Origin: Candidatus Mycoplasma haematohominis
Lineage (GTDB): Bacteria; Bacillota_I; Bacilli_A; Mycoplasmatales; Mycoplasmoidaceae
Direction: 5' to 3'
Length of the DNA stretch: 64,000 nucleotides
Assembly: GCF_902712995.1 (NCBI RefSeq)
Contig: NZ_CACTIB010000020.1
Span: 1-64,000, forward strand
The notes under the pieces: model-generated
What the model saw: the letters and a program-made list of their open reading frames with translations, nothing else
What the model was told of the DNA's origin: nothing
Databases searched by the model: none
Translations under genes and position numbers: made by a program
Shown here: positions 53,056-62,472 of the stretch, one piece after another
Layout of the letters: the number at the start of each line of letters is the position of its first letter
Numbering within the stretch: the stretch's first letter is position 1

Positions 53056-53058
53056 ATC

Positions 53059-53859
53059 ATGGATCCAACTAAATTAGCTGTAGGAGCTGGAACGGCTGTA
53101 TTGATAGCTGGAGGTGGTTATGGAGTGAGTACTTTGTTTGATGGGAGTATGCCTAATTATTTTTCTTTGCCTGACCAAGCTGATAAATATATTACTGACT
53201 ATTATGATTATTTTGTAGATCATTCAAAACCAGATAATGATGCTTGATGAAGATGGGTTTATAAGAATAGATATCAAGTCGCTCTAGGAAGCAATAATAA
53301 ACCTGTTGCAGGGTTTGCTAATTTGAAAAGCGGTGATGGAAAGGATAATTCTATAAAGAAAGTATGTGAGAAGGTTTACGCAGTGGCTAAGGAAAAAAGC
53401 ACCAATACTATAAAGCCGTCTGGCGCTTCTCAGAATACTGAATATTTAGAAGCAGATGTTTGAAGATATTGTACTGCAGTTGAAGTTAAGCCTAAATTAG
53501 TTTCTGAGGTTACTAGCGGAACTGCCGAAACCTCTTCCTATACAGAAACTAATGCTCATGGTAAAGATTTGGCAAGTAAGTTAGTTTCTGTTTTAGCTGA
53601 GGAGAATAGTCATTTCTGAGAAGAGCAAGAGAGAAGATTCTTCAGAGATCAGAAAGATGATAGTAGATCAGGAGGGCATGCAACTACTGCGGATAGTTCT
53701 ATATTCAAGGCTTTATTTGACAAAAGAAATAAACGTAGAAGCAAGAATGAAACTTTGAAAAATGTGTGTAAAGATGCATATAACAAATCAGAAAGCACAA
53801 CTCCAAAGGTTTCTAAGGAACATGTTCTTAAGTTTTGTTCTTTAAAAGGCAAAGAGTAA
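53059..53859 (+). CDS. Island paralog, two modules, subfamily D
   Basis: 266 residues. The first 27 codons differ from those of the gene at 54656 at only about 6 of 81 bases, yet the rest is a different subfamily. Module 1 has YDYFVDHSKPDNDAWW (TGATGA), RWVYKNRYQ, KKVCEKVYA and VWRYCTAVEVKPK. Module 2 has HFWEEQERRFFRDQ, KNVCKDAYN and VLKFCSLKGKE. Confidence 0.83.
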
Positions 53860-53865
53860 TTGATT

Positions 53866-54653
53866 ATGTCTGCATTGGTTAAGGCAGCAGCTGGTTTGGG
53901 CGTAGTAGCAACAGTGACTACTGGGGGATATTTCTTGTTCGCTGATGGTTCAATAGAAGTTTTTGTTATTTCAGATAAAGGAAGCATTGATAGTGTATAT
54001 AAAACAGGTACGTTCGGAAATGCGTATGCTGATTACATGGCCGATCCGTTAGCGGAAAAAATAAGCCATTTTGAGGAGCGGCATTTAAAAAATGGCAAAG
54101 TGATAGTGGCCAAAAAGGGGTGAAGTTTGCGGATGTTCAGTCTGCTTATGAAGATGACAGTGAACCAGCTAAAGAAAAGGCGTTAAATCAGATTTGTAAG
54201 GCTGCTTTTACGTCGCAGAAGACTGATGTTTTAATTGATACTGCTGCCGATGATGCAAACAAGTTTAAAGAATCAGAAGTCTGAAAATATTGTTCAGCCT
54301 CAAGAACTGGTTCTAAACCTGTTTTGTTGAAGGATTCTCAGGATCAAGAAGATCTTAAATTAATTACAGCCGCAGGAAGTACTGAAACATGAGGTAAAAA
54401 ATCTAAAGATCATTTAGTTTCAACAAAAAATACATCTAATGATTGATTTTGAGAATTAAAAGAGAAGAAATTTAGCTCTGAGAAGGATTCAGAGACAGTC
54501 GGCGAACAGAATATATTCAAAACTAGAAAGAGAAATGGAAATTCAGTTAAACAAGCTTGTCAACTTGCGTATGTCAAGGATTCAACAAATAGTACGGCTC
54601 AAGTTGAGGAAGCAGATCTTAAAAAATATTGTTATTTTGAAAAAGTAACTTAG
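53866..54653 (+). pseudogene. Frameshifted subfamily A paralog (possible OFF phase)
   Basis: The first frame, from ATG 53866, gives a normal anchor and module-1 front (FGNAYADYMADPLA), then runs into TGA-Trp and a stop soon after. From the A6 run at 54056-54061, the frame one base over continues with KNKPFWGAAFKKWQ, LNQICKAAF, VWKYCSASRTGSKPVLL, NDWFWELKEKKF and the subfamily A ending DLKKYCYFEKVT, with stop TAG at 54651-54653. One extra A would restore a 262-residue protein. A true mutation, phase variation and a sequencing error are all possible. Confidence 0.75.
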
Positions 54654-54655
54654 TG

Positions 54656-55414
54656 ATGGATCCAACTAAATTAGCTATAGGAGCTGGAACAGCTGTATTG
54701 ATAGCTGGAGGAGGTTATGGAGTTAGTACCTTATTTTCTCAAGAGCCTATTTACTTAAAGACTGCAACTGTTGGAACTTTCGGAGAAGATTTTCAATTGC
54801 ATTTTGCTGATGCCTCTGGAAATGAAAATGATTCTTGATGAAGTAGTCGTTTTAGTGAGAAATATAAATCTGAAACAGCGCAGAGCAACGATTTTAAGAA
54901 TTTGTCTGGATTTGATAAGTTAAAGGAAAAGTGTAACGAGGCTTATAAAAAAGCCACTAAGACAGATATTTCCCCTGATGAGGATTCTGATCAATCTAAA
55001 GCAAAATATGAAAGCGATATTTGAATCTTCTGTTCTATAGATGGAGTTAAGCCTTTAACTATAGGAGAATCTGTGAACGAAGAGCCTGATTTTAAAGATG
55101 GTGGTCAGCATGTTTCTAAATTAGGCGGAACCAAAAAGAAGAAACTAATTTCAACAAAAAATAGTAGTAATCAAAAGTTTTGGGATAGACAAGCTAAGGC
55201 TTTCTTTTTGCCAAAGGAAAATAAAGATAGTTTAGGAAAGAGAGCTTCTGATGCTGGCGCAGGATTTAAGACTCTTTATGATGATCAGAACAAACGAGCA
55301 ACAAAGGATTTAAAAGATGCTTGTGAAACTAGGTATAAGGATACTTCTGATAGCGGCAATAAAGACAATGAAACTCTTAAATTTTGTTCTTTACAGGGAT
55401 ATAAGGGTAGCTAA
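54656..55414 (+). CDS. Island paralog, two modules, subfamily B
   Basis: 252 residues. ATG at 54656 is preferred; a GTG lies one codon before. The anchor is nearly identical to that of 53059. After it the sequence becomes subfamily B: GTFGEDFQLHFADASGNENDSWW (TGATGA), KEKCNEAYKKATKTDIS, IWIFCSIDGVKP. In module 2: KKKLISTKNSSNQKFW, GAGFKTLYDD, KDACETRY and ETLKFCSLQG. It looks like a B body fitted with a D-type leader. Confidence 0.82.
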
Positions 55415-55429
55415 TTAACTTAGTTAGTT

Positions 55430-56197
55430 ATGGCAATGGTAAAAGTTGTAGGAGGGATTTGTGTATCTGTTGCATTAATAGGAGCTACTAGTTTAGGAGC
55501 AGTACTTCTTTTGAATAATGGTATGCCTGAATATACAACTTTAAGTAGCGTAACTTCTGGTAAGTATGTAGAAGAGCATAAAGATTATTTTGTGGTTGCA
55601 GATGGTGATACAAACAATGATTGATGAGAATGAGCTTATAGGAATAGATATGAATTAATGGATAAACCAGCAAATGGTAGTAAGTTTGCTGGAATAGCAA
55701 GCGGTGCACAGGGAGAAAATTCTTTGAAAGCTAAATGTAAGGATGTTTATACCAAGGATAAAGGGGACATAAATACAGGAACTACTCATGAAATGAATAA
55801 ATATTCAGAATATGAAGTTTGGCAATATTGTTCATTGTTAAGAAAGAAACCTAAGACTATTCAGGAAGCGAATAAGGTTTCAACTTACACTACTGCAGGA
55901 ATGTATGGAAAAGATAAAGCTGCTAATCTAATAGATCCGGATCATCTGGACAATGAAGATTTTTGAAACTTGAAACATTCGCAGTTCTTTGGTTGGAGTA
56001 ATAAGAAAGGGGCTGCTTCAAACGGACAGGAGGCAACAGATGATAAATCAATTTTTAATAAACTTTTCAAAACTAAAAATTCAACTGGCAAACAGATAAA
56101 AAGCTTGTGTAAAGAGGCGTATTTTAAGAAAGAAAGCGATGAAGAAACTCCTAAAAAGGATGTGCTTAGATATTGTTCGTTAAAAGGTACAGAATAA
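55430..56197 (+). CDS. Island paralog, two modules, subfamily D
   Basis: 255 residues. The anchor is less glycine-rich (GICVSVALIGATSLGAVLL). Module 1 has KDYFVVADGDTNNDWWEWAYRNRY (TGATGA), KAKCKDVY and VWQYCSLLRKKPKT. Module 2 has YGKDKAANLIDPDHLDNEDFW, a DPDHL element more like first modules, then SLCKEAYFKK and VLRYCSLKGTE. A 15-bp gap precedes it. Confidence 0.82.
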
Positions 56198-56201
56198 CGA
56201 A

Positions 56202-56993
56202 ATGGCAATTCCTGCAAAGTCTGTTGCGGTTGGCACAGCTCTTACTGTTACAGTTGGTGGTTCTGCCGCGATAGGAGCTAAATATTTATTGAGTGAATCA
56301 ATAGAAGATTTTGTTTCTCTTAAAAGCTCTGACCATGCTAACAAATATGCTTCTGACTATTGAAAGTATTTTTTAAGTAATGAAGAAGGGAAAAATAGTA
56401 AGGGGTGGGAAAAATTATTTAAAAAACTTTCAGATGATAAAAAAGTTACAGAAAATCCAAGGACAGTAGGTAATAAATTTAATAGTTTAAGTGATGTTGA
56501 TGCTTTAAAGAACGCTTGTGTTGTTGCATATGGATCAGATAAGAATAATGTCGTCACTTCTTCTCCAACTGATAGCCAATACTCTGAAGAAGATGTTTGA
56601 AGATACTGTTCTGCTGTAAATAGAAAACCAACTGCTGCTGGAGTTTTTCCTAAGGAGGGCGGAACAGGAGGACAAAAAGAATCAGAAGGTTATCCCGAAA
56701 ACTCTTTTGGAAGGCAAAACAAAGATCAACTAGTTTCTATTACAGATCCTGAGAATGCATTGTTTTGAGATGTTCAGGAAAAATGATTCTTTAAAAAAGA
56801 AGATAACGGTTCAGATAGAACATTTTCAGGAAACGGATCATCTATTTTTAAGAAGTTATATGATTCAGGCAAAGGATCACTTAAAGATGTTTGTGAGGAG
56901 GGTTATAAATTAACTTCTGCTAATGCAAATAATAAGGTAGATGAAAATGATTTATTTAAGTTTTGTTCTTTAAAGGGTTCTAAAACTACTTAA
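56202..56993 (+). CDS. Island paralog, two modules, subfamily D, WW lost
   Basis: 263 residues. Anchor about 6-30. Module 1 keeps KYASDYWKYFLSNEEGKNSKGWEKLF, with a single Trp where the WW pair is expected, KNACVVAYG and VWRYCSAVNRKPT. Module 2 has SFGRQNKDQLVSI, ALFWDVQEKWFFKKED, KDVCEEGYK and LFKFCSLKGSK. Four bases follow the previous stop, six precede the next start. Confidence 0.82.
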
Positions 56994-56999
56994 TTAATC

Positions 57000-57809
57000 A
57001 TGGATCCAGTTAAAGGTTCTATTGGAGTTGCAGCAGGTGCTGTAATTGTAGGAGGAACTGCTTTTGGAGTATATAGCTCTATGGATCCTATGCCAGAATG
57101 TGATGTTTTGTCTGGTATGAATAATTTTTCTGATAATAACGATTATCAAAGCGGAAAATATGGTTTCGCATATGGCGATTATTTAGTTGATCCTGATAAG
57201 TTGTCAGAACCTAAAAACAAGGATTGATGAGAGTGATCTTTTAGGTTATTGGGTAAGCAAGATAAAACAAAAATTAAAAAGCAGTTTGCAGGTGTTTCAA
57301 AAGCTTTTGATAGTACTGATACGAAGGCATTAAATCAAATTTGTAAAAACGCATATAAAGCTAATAAGACTGATGTGACAGATAATGCACAAGATACTGA
57401 AACAAACAAATATTTAGAAGCTGATGTATGGAAATTCTGTTCTATATCTTCAAATGGAACTAAACCGATTTTGCTTAATAAATCTGGCAATACAGAAGAT
57501 CAAAAATTAGTAGGAACTTCTGCTGATAATAGCAATAAATGAGGAAAGAAAAAAGAGGATGTTTTGGTTTCTACAAGAGTTGAATCTAATAATTGGTTTT
57601 GAGAGTTAAAAGAAAAACAATTTAGGTCAGCGAGCTCCGTTGTTACAAATGAAACAAACAATATTTTCAAGGCTTTGAAGGAGAATTCAAATGGTACAGT
57701 TAAGGCTACTTGTCAGAGAGCGTATGATATGGATTCTTCAAGTAGCGCTACTTCAGTAAAAGAAGCTGATTTAAAGGCTTATTGTTATTTGGAAAAATCA
57801 TCTAGTTAA
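57000..57809 (+). CDS. Island paralog, two modules, subfamily A
   Basis: 269 residues. The front KYGFAYGDYLVDPDKL and the ending DLKAYCYLEKSS match 34426. Module 1 has DWWEWSFRLLG (TGATGA), NQICKNAYKANKTDVT and VWKFCSISSNGTKPILL. Module 2 has NNWFWELKEKQF, KATCQRAYD and the terminal AYCYLEK. It ends the second seven-gene run. 143 bp of AT-rich non-coding DNA follow. Confidence 0.83.
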
Positions 57810-57952
57810 GATCTTGAGTTACATTAAGAATTGTTGTTATTTGTTACATGTAGAGAGTTAGATATGCAGAAAATTTAAATTTTTGTATTTTTTAATTGCA
57901 GATGTTTAATAAATAGCCAACTTTAATTTTTATTTGAGAGTATTAGTTATTT

Positions 57953-58798
57953 ATGGATCCACTTAAGGCAACTTTAGCAGCAGGGTTTGGTGCGGCGGTT
58001 ATAGGAGGAGGTTGAGGTTTGTCTGATTATCTTATTTCTGTAAGGTATACAACTATAAAAGAATCAGGCACTGATGCTTATTCTGCAGAAACTATTGGGG
58101 GAAGATACAAGGATCAGTTTGTTGATCCTCTTCTTGCAAGTAACGAAAAATGATGGAACTGAGTTTATGAGAATGTTTTTAAAGTAGATAAAGCAGGATC
58201 AAAGATAACTATTAGCAGTGAGTTTTCGAAAATCGAAAAGGGTTTTGTAAAAGATATTCCAACAAATGCTACACAACATTTAAATCAGGTTTGTCATACA
58301 GCTCTTCTTAAAAAAGAAGTTGAAGTTATTAATTCAGATTATGTGAAGAATATCTGAAGATATTGTTCTTCTGATTCTGCACTTTTCTCTGAGAAAGGAA
58401 ATGAACCTACAGCAAAGACACTTTCGGATGAGACAACAACTTCTAATACTTATGAAAATAAGTTCGGAGGTATTACGAATAATAAATCTAAGTTAGTTGC
58501 AGATATTGAGGGTAATAAAGGTTGGTGGGATTGAGTTTATGAGAATGTATTTAAACCATTTAAGGAAAAAAGTTCTGATCAATTAAATAGTCATTTTGGG
58601 TCAGTAGAAAAAGGATATGGAAATACAAATGATGATGCTACAAAAGCCCTAAATAAAGTTTGTGAGACCGCTTATAAGAAGGATAAAACGGATTTTTCAA
58701 ATGAAACGACTACGGGAAACGAAGACAAAAACAAATTAAAGAAAAATGTTGAGATGTTTTGTGTCAAAGGCAAAGATAAATCTTTATCTATAGCTTAG
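57953..58798 (+). CDS. Island paralog with two clearly duplicated modules
   Basis: 281 residues. The two modules are visibly similar: WWNWVYENVFK at 67-77 and WWDWVYENVFK at 191-201; LNQVCHTALLKK at 110-121 and LNKVCETAYKKDK at 233-245. Cysteines lie at 114, 138, 237 and 270. WW is TGATGG in module 1 and TGGTGG in module 2. Module 2 is close to the one-module protein at 35244 and lacks the FWE/EFF features of ordinary second modules. It is the best single proof of the repeat architecture. Confidence 0.84.
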
Positions 58799-58801
58799 CT
58801 T

Positions 58802-59605
58802 ATGTCAGTATTAAAGACAGTAGGAATAGTTGGATTGGGAACAGCTGTAACTGGAGGAGGTGGTTATTTGATTTATGACAACTTTATTGATATTGGAGTT
58901 AAGACATTGAAAACAAAAGATTATGAAGAAGGATCATTTGGAAGAAAGTATGGGATGTATTTATTGGATCCTGCAAATAAAAAGAATGCAGAAGAGTGAA
59001 ATAAGGCTTTTGAAAGATGAGATAAAAATCAGCAACAAACATCACCTAGCCCTTCTTTAAGTACAGAGTTTGCAAAAAATAAATTTACAAAAGGATATGC
59101 AAAAACTGGAGAGGAAGGAGAAGATAAAGCCTTAAATAAAACTTGTGGAGATTTCTTTAAAGAAGAGAATTATGACTCATGAGCAGCTAATAAAAAAACT
59201 AATGTCTGAACTTATTGTTCTATATTGAAATCAGAGCCTAAGTTGGTTCCTACAACTGGGCATAGTTATACAGGCAAATTTGGCGGCGAATCTACTTTCA
59301 GCGGAAAATTAGTTGCTGTTAAGGAAGGCAATAAAAATGTAAATGAAGATTTCTGACGTAGAAGAAATCAGGAATTCTTTGGTGAAGTTGAATCAGATTT
59401 TTCTGGAGCAAAGGCATCTAAGGGTTCTATATTTGAAACTCTATATAACGATAGACATGCTCCTAGAAGAGAAAAAGAGATAAAGAATATTTGTGAAGAG
59501 AGTTATGAAAAATTAGTTAATAATGGAAATGCAAATGTTAAGTTTACGAATACAGATATAAAGCAATTTTGTTACTTGATTCCTGAAAGAGGTTCAGATA
59601 ATTAA
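58802..59605 (+). CDS. Island paralog, two modules, subfamily C
   Basis: 267 residues. The anchor ends GGGGYLIYDN. Module 1 has FGRKYGMYLLDPANKKNAEEW, with a single Trp at the WW site, NKTCGDFF and VWTYCSILKSEPK, close to 41317. Module 2 has DFWRRRNQEFFGE, KNICEESYEK and IKQFCYLIPERG. It is the last plus-strand paralog; the following four genes are on the other strand or unrelated. Confidence 0.82.
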
Positions 59606-59632
59606 TTAAAGACTTTGAAGGATTAAGGAAAT

Positions 59633-59764
59633 CTATTCTTCTTGAGTATTTGATTTTTCTTTATCTTCTTGTCTGTATAGATCGTATTTGATTGCCTTGT
59701 AAATTCCGTAAACACAACCACCAGAAACTACAGCAGTTATTAATGTCTTAACTGCTAGATGCAT
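59633..59764 (-). CDS. Very short anchored peptide on the minus strand
   Basis: 43 residues: AVKTLITAVVSGGCVYGIYKAIKYDLYRQ and a charged tail. The SGG-x-YGIY element matches SGSSYGIYE in the neighbouring minus-strand gene, so it looks like a leader or anchor without a body, either a stand-alone peptide or a truncated copy. It lies 27 bases beyond the end of the convergent gene at 58802. Confidence 0.45.
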   Translation of the reverse strand: MHLAVKTLITAVVSGGCVYGIYKAIKYDLYRQEDKEKSNTQEE

Positions 59765-59773
59765 TGATTACTT

Positions 59774-60385
59774 TTATTGCGGATTCCAGTTTTCTATTGT
59801 TGTTCCTGGCTTAGTACAGTAAATTTTTACTTCTGCTCAATGTTGGTTTTTTTCTTGTTCTTTATTTTTTTTAAAATCTGCTTTTCAATCTAAAACTTTG
59901 AGAGAGTTCTCGCATCTAGTTTGTAAATTTTTTATATTGGCATTTTTTATATTTCTCACATTAAATTTAGATAAGGTTGAATGTCTGTTTGCTTCTCCTA
60001 AATTAGTTTTTCAATGCTCAACTCTTTTTTCTCATTCTTTATCTCCTATAGCGCAAATCAAATTATTTTTAAATTTATTTCCTAAAGTGCCTTCATGGAA
60101 TTTATCACAGAAAGAAGTGTCTTCGTTATCTGCATTATTTACTGAAAGATTAGCCACTTCAACGTCGTCTTCCGCTTCATTTACTTCTTTTTTTGTTTCT
60201 CTTTGCTCACCGTTTTTTTCTGTTTTTTTATTTTCCGCACTTTCTTTTAGGCTTTGATTTTTTTTATTTTCTTGTTCTTTAGAAAGGGTGTTACTAGAAC
60301 CATGTTTAACTATCTCATAAATACCATAAGAAGAACCGCTAGTTAGGATAACTGCAACTGCAGCTTTAGTTTTTGATATTGCCAT
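59774..60385 (-). CDS. Minus-strand anchored protein with charged linker and one distant module
   Basis: 203 residues. Anchor about 7-26 (SGSSYGIYE), then a very charged Lys/Glu/Asn linker (about 30-88). The C-terminal module begins TSFCDKFHEGTLGNKFKNNLICAIGDKEWE and continues with HWKTNLGE, LQTRCENSL and HWAEVKIYCTKPGT. The layout (G-x-KF..NLI, W..HW, RC, W-EVK-YC) parallels the plus-strand modules at low identity. It is a paralog of the gene at 60392. Four or more TGA codons are Trp. Confidence 0.68.
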
Positions 60386-60391
60386 AATCTA

Positions 60392-61186
60392 TTAGTGACT
60401 GTATCAGCCAGTTATTGATGTGCCTGATTTTGTGCAATAGTTCTTTACTTCTGCCCAATATTTTTCTTTTGCGAATCTTTCTCTTAAGCCTGATACATTT
60501 CAATCTCTTCCAATTAACGCATTAGAGCATCTTGCCTGAAGTTTCGTTTTTGTTAAGTTATTTTTATTTTTTGGATTAAATTTAGATCCAACTAACAAAT
60601 GTCTCTCTACTTTATCGTTTAAGTTGGTTTTTCAATGCTCTAATTTTCTATCTCATTCTGAATCATTAGGGTCGCAAATTAAATCATTTCTAAATCTGTA
60701 TCCTATTGAGCCAGGCTTAAAGGTTTCGCAAGAGAAGCTATTTCTTACAGGCAAAAAACTTGATCCTGACACATTCCTATATCTCGGCAGATCAACTGCG
60801 GCTGATGTTTGTTCTGTTTTCTCTTCTGATTTACTTGACTCATCCGACACATTTTCTGGTCTGGAAGTTTCAGAGTCAACCTTGTTTTCTCTAACGTTTT
60901 GTTCTTCGGATATTGTTTCTTGCTTATCACTTATATTTGTTCTGGGTTCGTCTTCTAAATCTTCCCCATCATCTTCAACCTCTACGATGTCGTTTTCATC
61001 AACTACTAAGTTTTCAGTACCTAAATTCTTTTTTTCTTCATTTGAATTGCCTACAATCGCGATTGGTTTCTCTTTTTCTTCAACAGCATCACTTGATCCA
61101 TACTTAACACCTAGATAGGTTCCTGTTCCTGCAATGGCGGTTACTAAACCACCTGCAACTGTAGTTTTTGAATTAAGAATTGACAT
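60392..61186 (-). CDS. Minus-strand anchored protein with acidic linker and one distant module
   Basis: 264 residues from ATG at 61184-61186; a more upstream start is possible but would precede the anchor. Anchor about 8-28 (TTVAGGLVTAIAGTGTYLG). The linker of about 110 residues is rich in Glu, Asp and Ser. The C-terminal module has SCETFKPGSIGYRFRNDLICDPNDSEWDRKLEHWKTNL, LQARCSNAL and YWAEVKNYCTKSGTS, sharing LEHW/VEHWKTNL with the previous gene. The linker suggests a stalk holding the module away from the membrane. Confidence 0.7.
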
Positions 61187-61509
61187 ATTAAAAAAATGAC
61201 TTGATGAGCAAGCTTTGAGTTTTTGCTTACTCAAATGAATGTGTAATTAATGTAACATATTCAGTTTATTCCAATCTACATGCGCTCAGTTTTCTTTAAT
61301 TATCGTTTGTGAATGTCCCTACTTTTATGTTGAAAAATAAAATTTTTACTTTGTTTTTTAAATATTTCTTAATATCTTTAAAAATTTATATTTTTTTTGT
61401 TCTTGTTTTTGTACAGGTATCGCGTTAAATCTGTTTCTGATTTCGAACAATAAACTAGTTATTAGTATTCACTTTTATTTTTTTGAGACTTAGGAATTAG
61501 TCCAAGGTT
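61187..61509. other. 323-bp divergent spacer
   Basis: No gene is supported; one 30-codon hydrophobic frame at 61280-61372 is too weak to call. It separates the minus-strand paralog from the plus-strand gene at 61510 and should hold both promoters. Long A/T runs dominate. Confidence 0.45.
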
Positions 61510-62160
61510 ATGGACTTCTTGAATTTATTGAATGTTGAAATTGGAGAGGGGATAGATAGTGGTTCTTATAACTGGAGTGCGTACTTTACTAGGTTCATAG
61601 TTATTTTTTGGTTCTTTGTTTTCCCTTGTATTTTTGGTGGTTTATTTCTATTCCTAAAGGAGATTAATAAGAATAAAAATGTTGTTTTTGTCTTTTCGAA
61701 TTGCAAGAATTTCTGAATGCACAGCTATGTCTTTCATAACTTCCTATTCTGCTTTTTATTTGGCGCTTTTATATTCAACATTTTCTTTTTCCTTTATACG
61801 TTTGTAGATACATATTTATTAGAGTTGGATCATTTGTATGAATGATTTTGAGATGTTAAGAGTCCTAAGGCTCATTCTGTTGAAGATCAAAAATTTTTCT
61901 GGGCAGTAGTATTTGTTGGTTTTTTCTTACATACGTGTGTCTTTTTTTCTTATACTTATTACAATCTTTACAAGACAGATTCCTTTTTTGGAGAGACCTG
62001 GAGACTTTTTATAAAGAAGAATTTGCAGACTAATGAGAGGTTGAAGAAGTTTAGATTAAAGCATCCTTACTGATATGACAAGATTTACCCTAAGTTTCTG
62101 GACGTGAAGGTAGTTAATAAAGGAAAAAAAGATAGATCGGTAATTGTTATTGATAATTAA
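61510..62160 (+). CDS. Integral membrane protein, unknown
   Basis: 216 residues. Hydrophobic segments lie near 25-49, 73-97 and 128-150, separated by acidic loops, with a basic C-terminal 60 residues probably in the cytoplasm. TGA codons are Trp. No paralog module and no family I recognise. It has a 323-bp spacer upstream and a 312-bp structured spacer downstream. Confidence 0.6.
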
Positions 62161-62472
62161 TTTTTTTATTAGTTAGCGCAAAAATATGTAGCCAAGATAG
62201 TAACTATCTTAACTACTTTAACCGCAAGATACAGTCTCCTTAAGTAACGACCCCCCTAACTGTACTTAAGAACTATTGTTTATCTTCGCCGGTCGAGTCT
62301 ACTTTTACTTACATTCTCTACGGAGAAGTGTTTAAAAATTGAAAAATCACAAAATTGTGTCTTTAAGAAAATGTATTTTGCAAATTAAATGGTTTTCAAA
62401 CATGTTTATTTTTTTGTAATAAACAGTCCAACTTGTTAGTTAATTCGCAATAAAAAAGCATCAAAAGGAAGA
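62161..62472. other. 312-bp spacer rich in inverted repeats
   Basis: No coding region. It contains a 7-bp hairpin (62194-62210); interleaved complementary pairs TACAGT/ACTGTA and CTTAAGT/ACTTAAG (62230-62270) that could form a pseudoknot or alternate; and a TTCTC-TACG-GAGAA hairpin with a UNCG-type loop (62314-62327). An 8-bp hairpin follows at 62403-62425. It could encode a small structured RNA or a comEC leader. It does not match SRP RNA, tmRNA or RNase P core motifs that I know. Confidence 0.5.

Noticed and set aside
33940..59605. The array as a CRISPR or simple tandem repeat
   Set aside because: Repeated units are whole coding genes with diverged sequence; there are no short identical repeats with regular unique spacers.
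60624..61118. Long plus-strand frame opposite the minus-strand paralog
   Set aside because: It is serine-rich shadow translation of the acidic linker. The minus strand carries the recognisable anchor and module.
33940..61186. An integrated phage or insertion-sequence cluster
   Set aside because: No transposase, integrase, capsid or terminal inverted repeats are seen. Composition and codon use match the core genes.
62161..62472. SRP RNA, tmRNA or RNase P RNA in the structured spacer
   Set aside because: None of the core sequence motifs of these RNAs is present on either strand.
62161..62472. Replication origin
   Set aside because: No dnaA gene and no cluster of DnaA boxes were found; A/T richness alone is not informative here.
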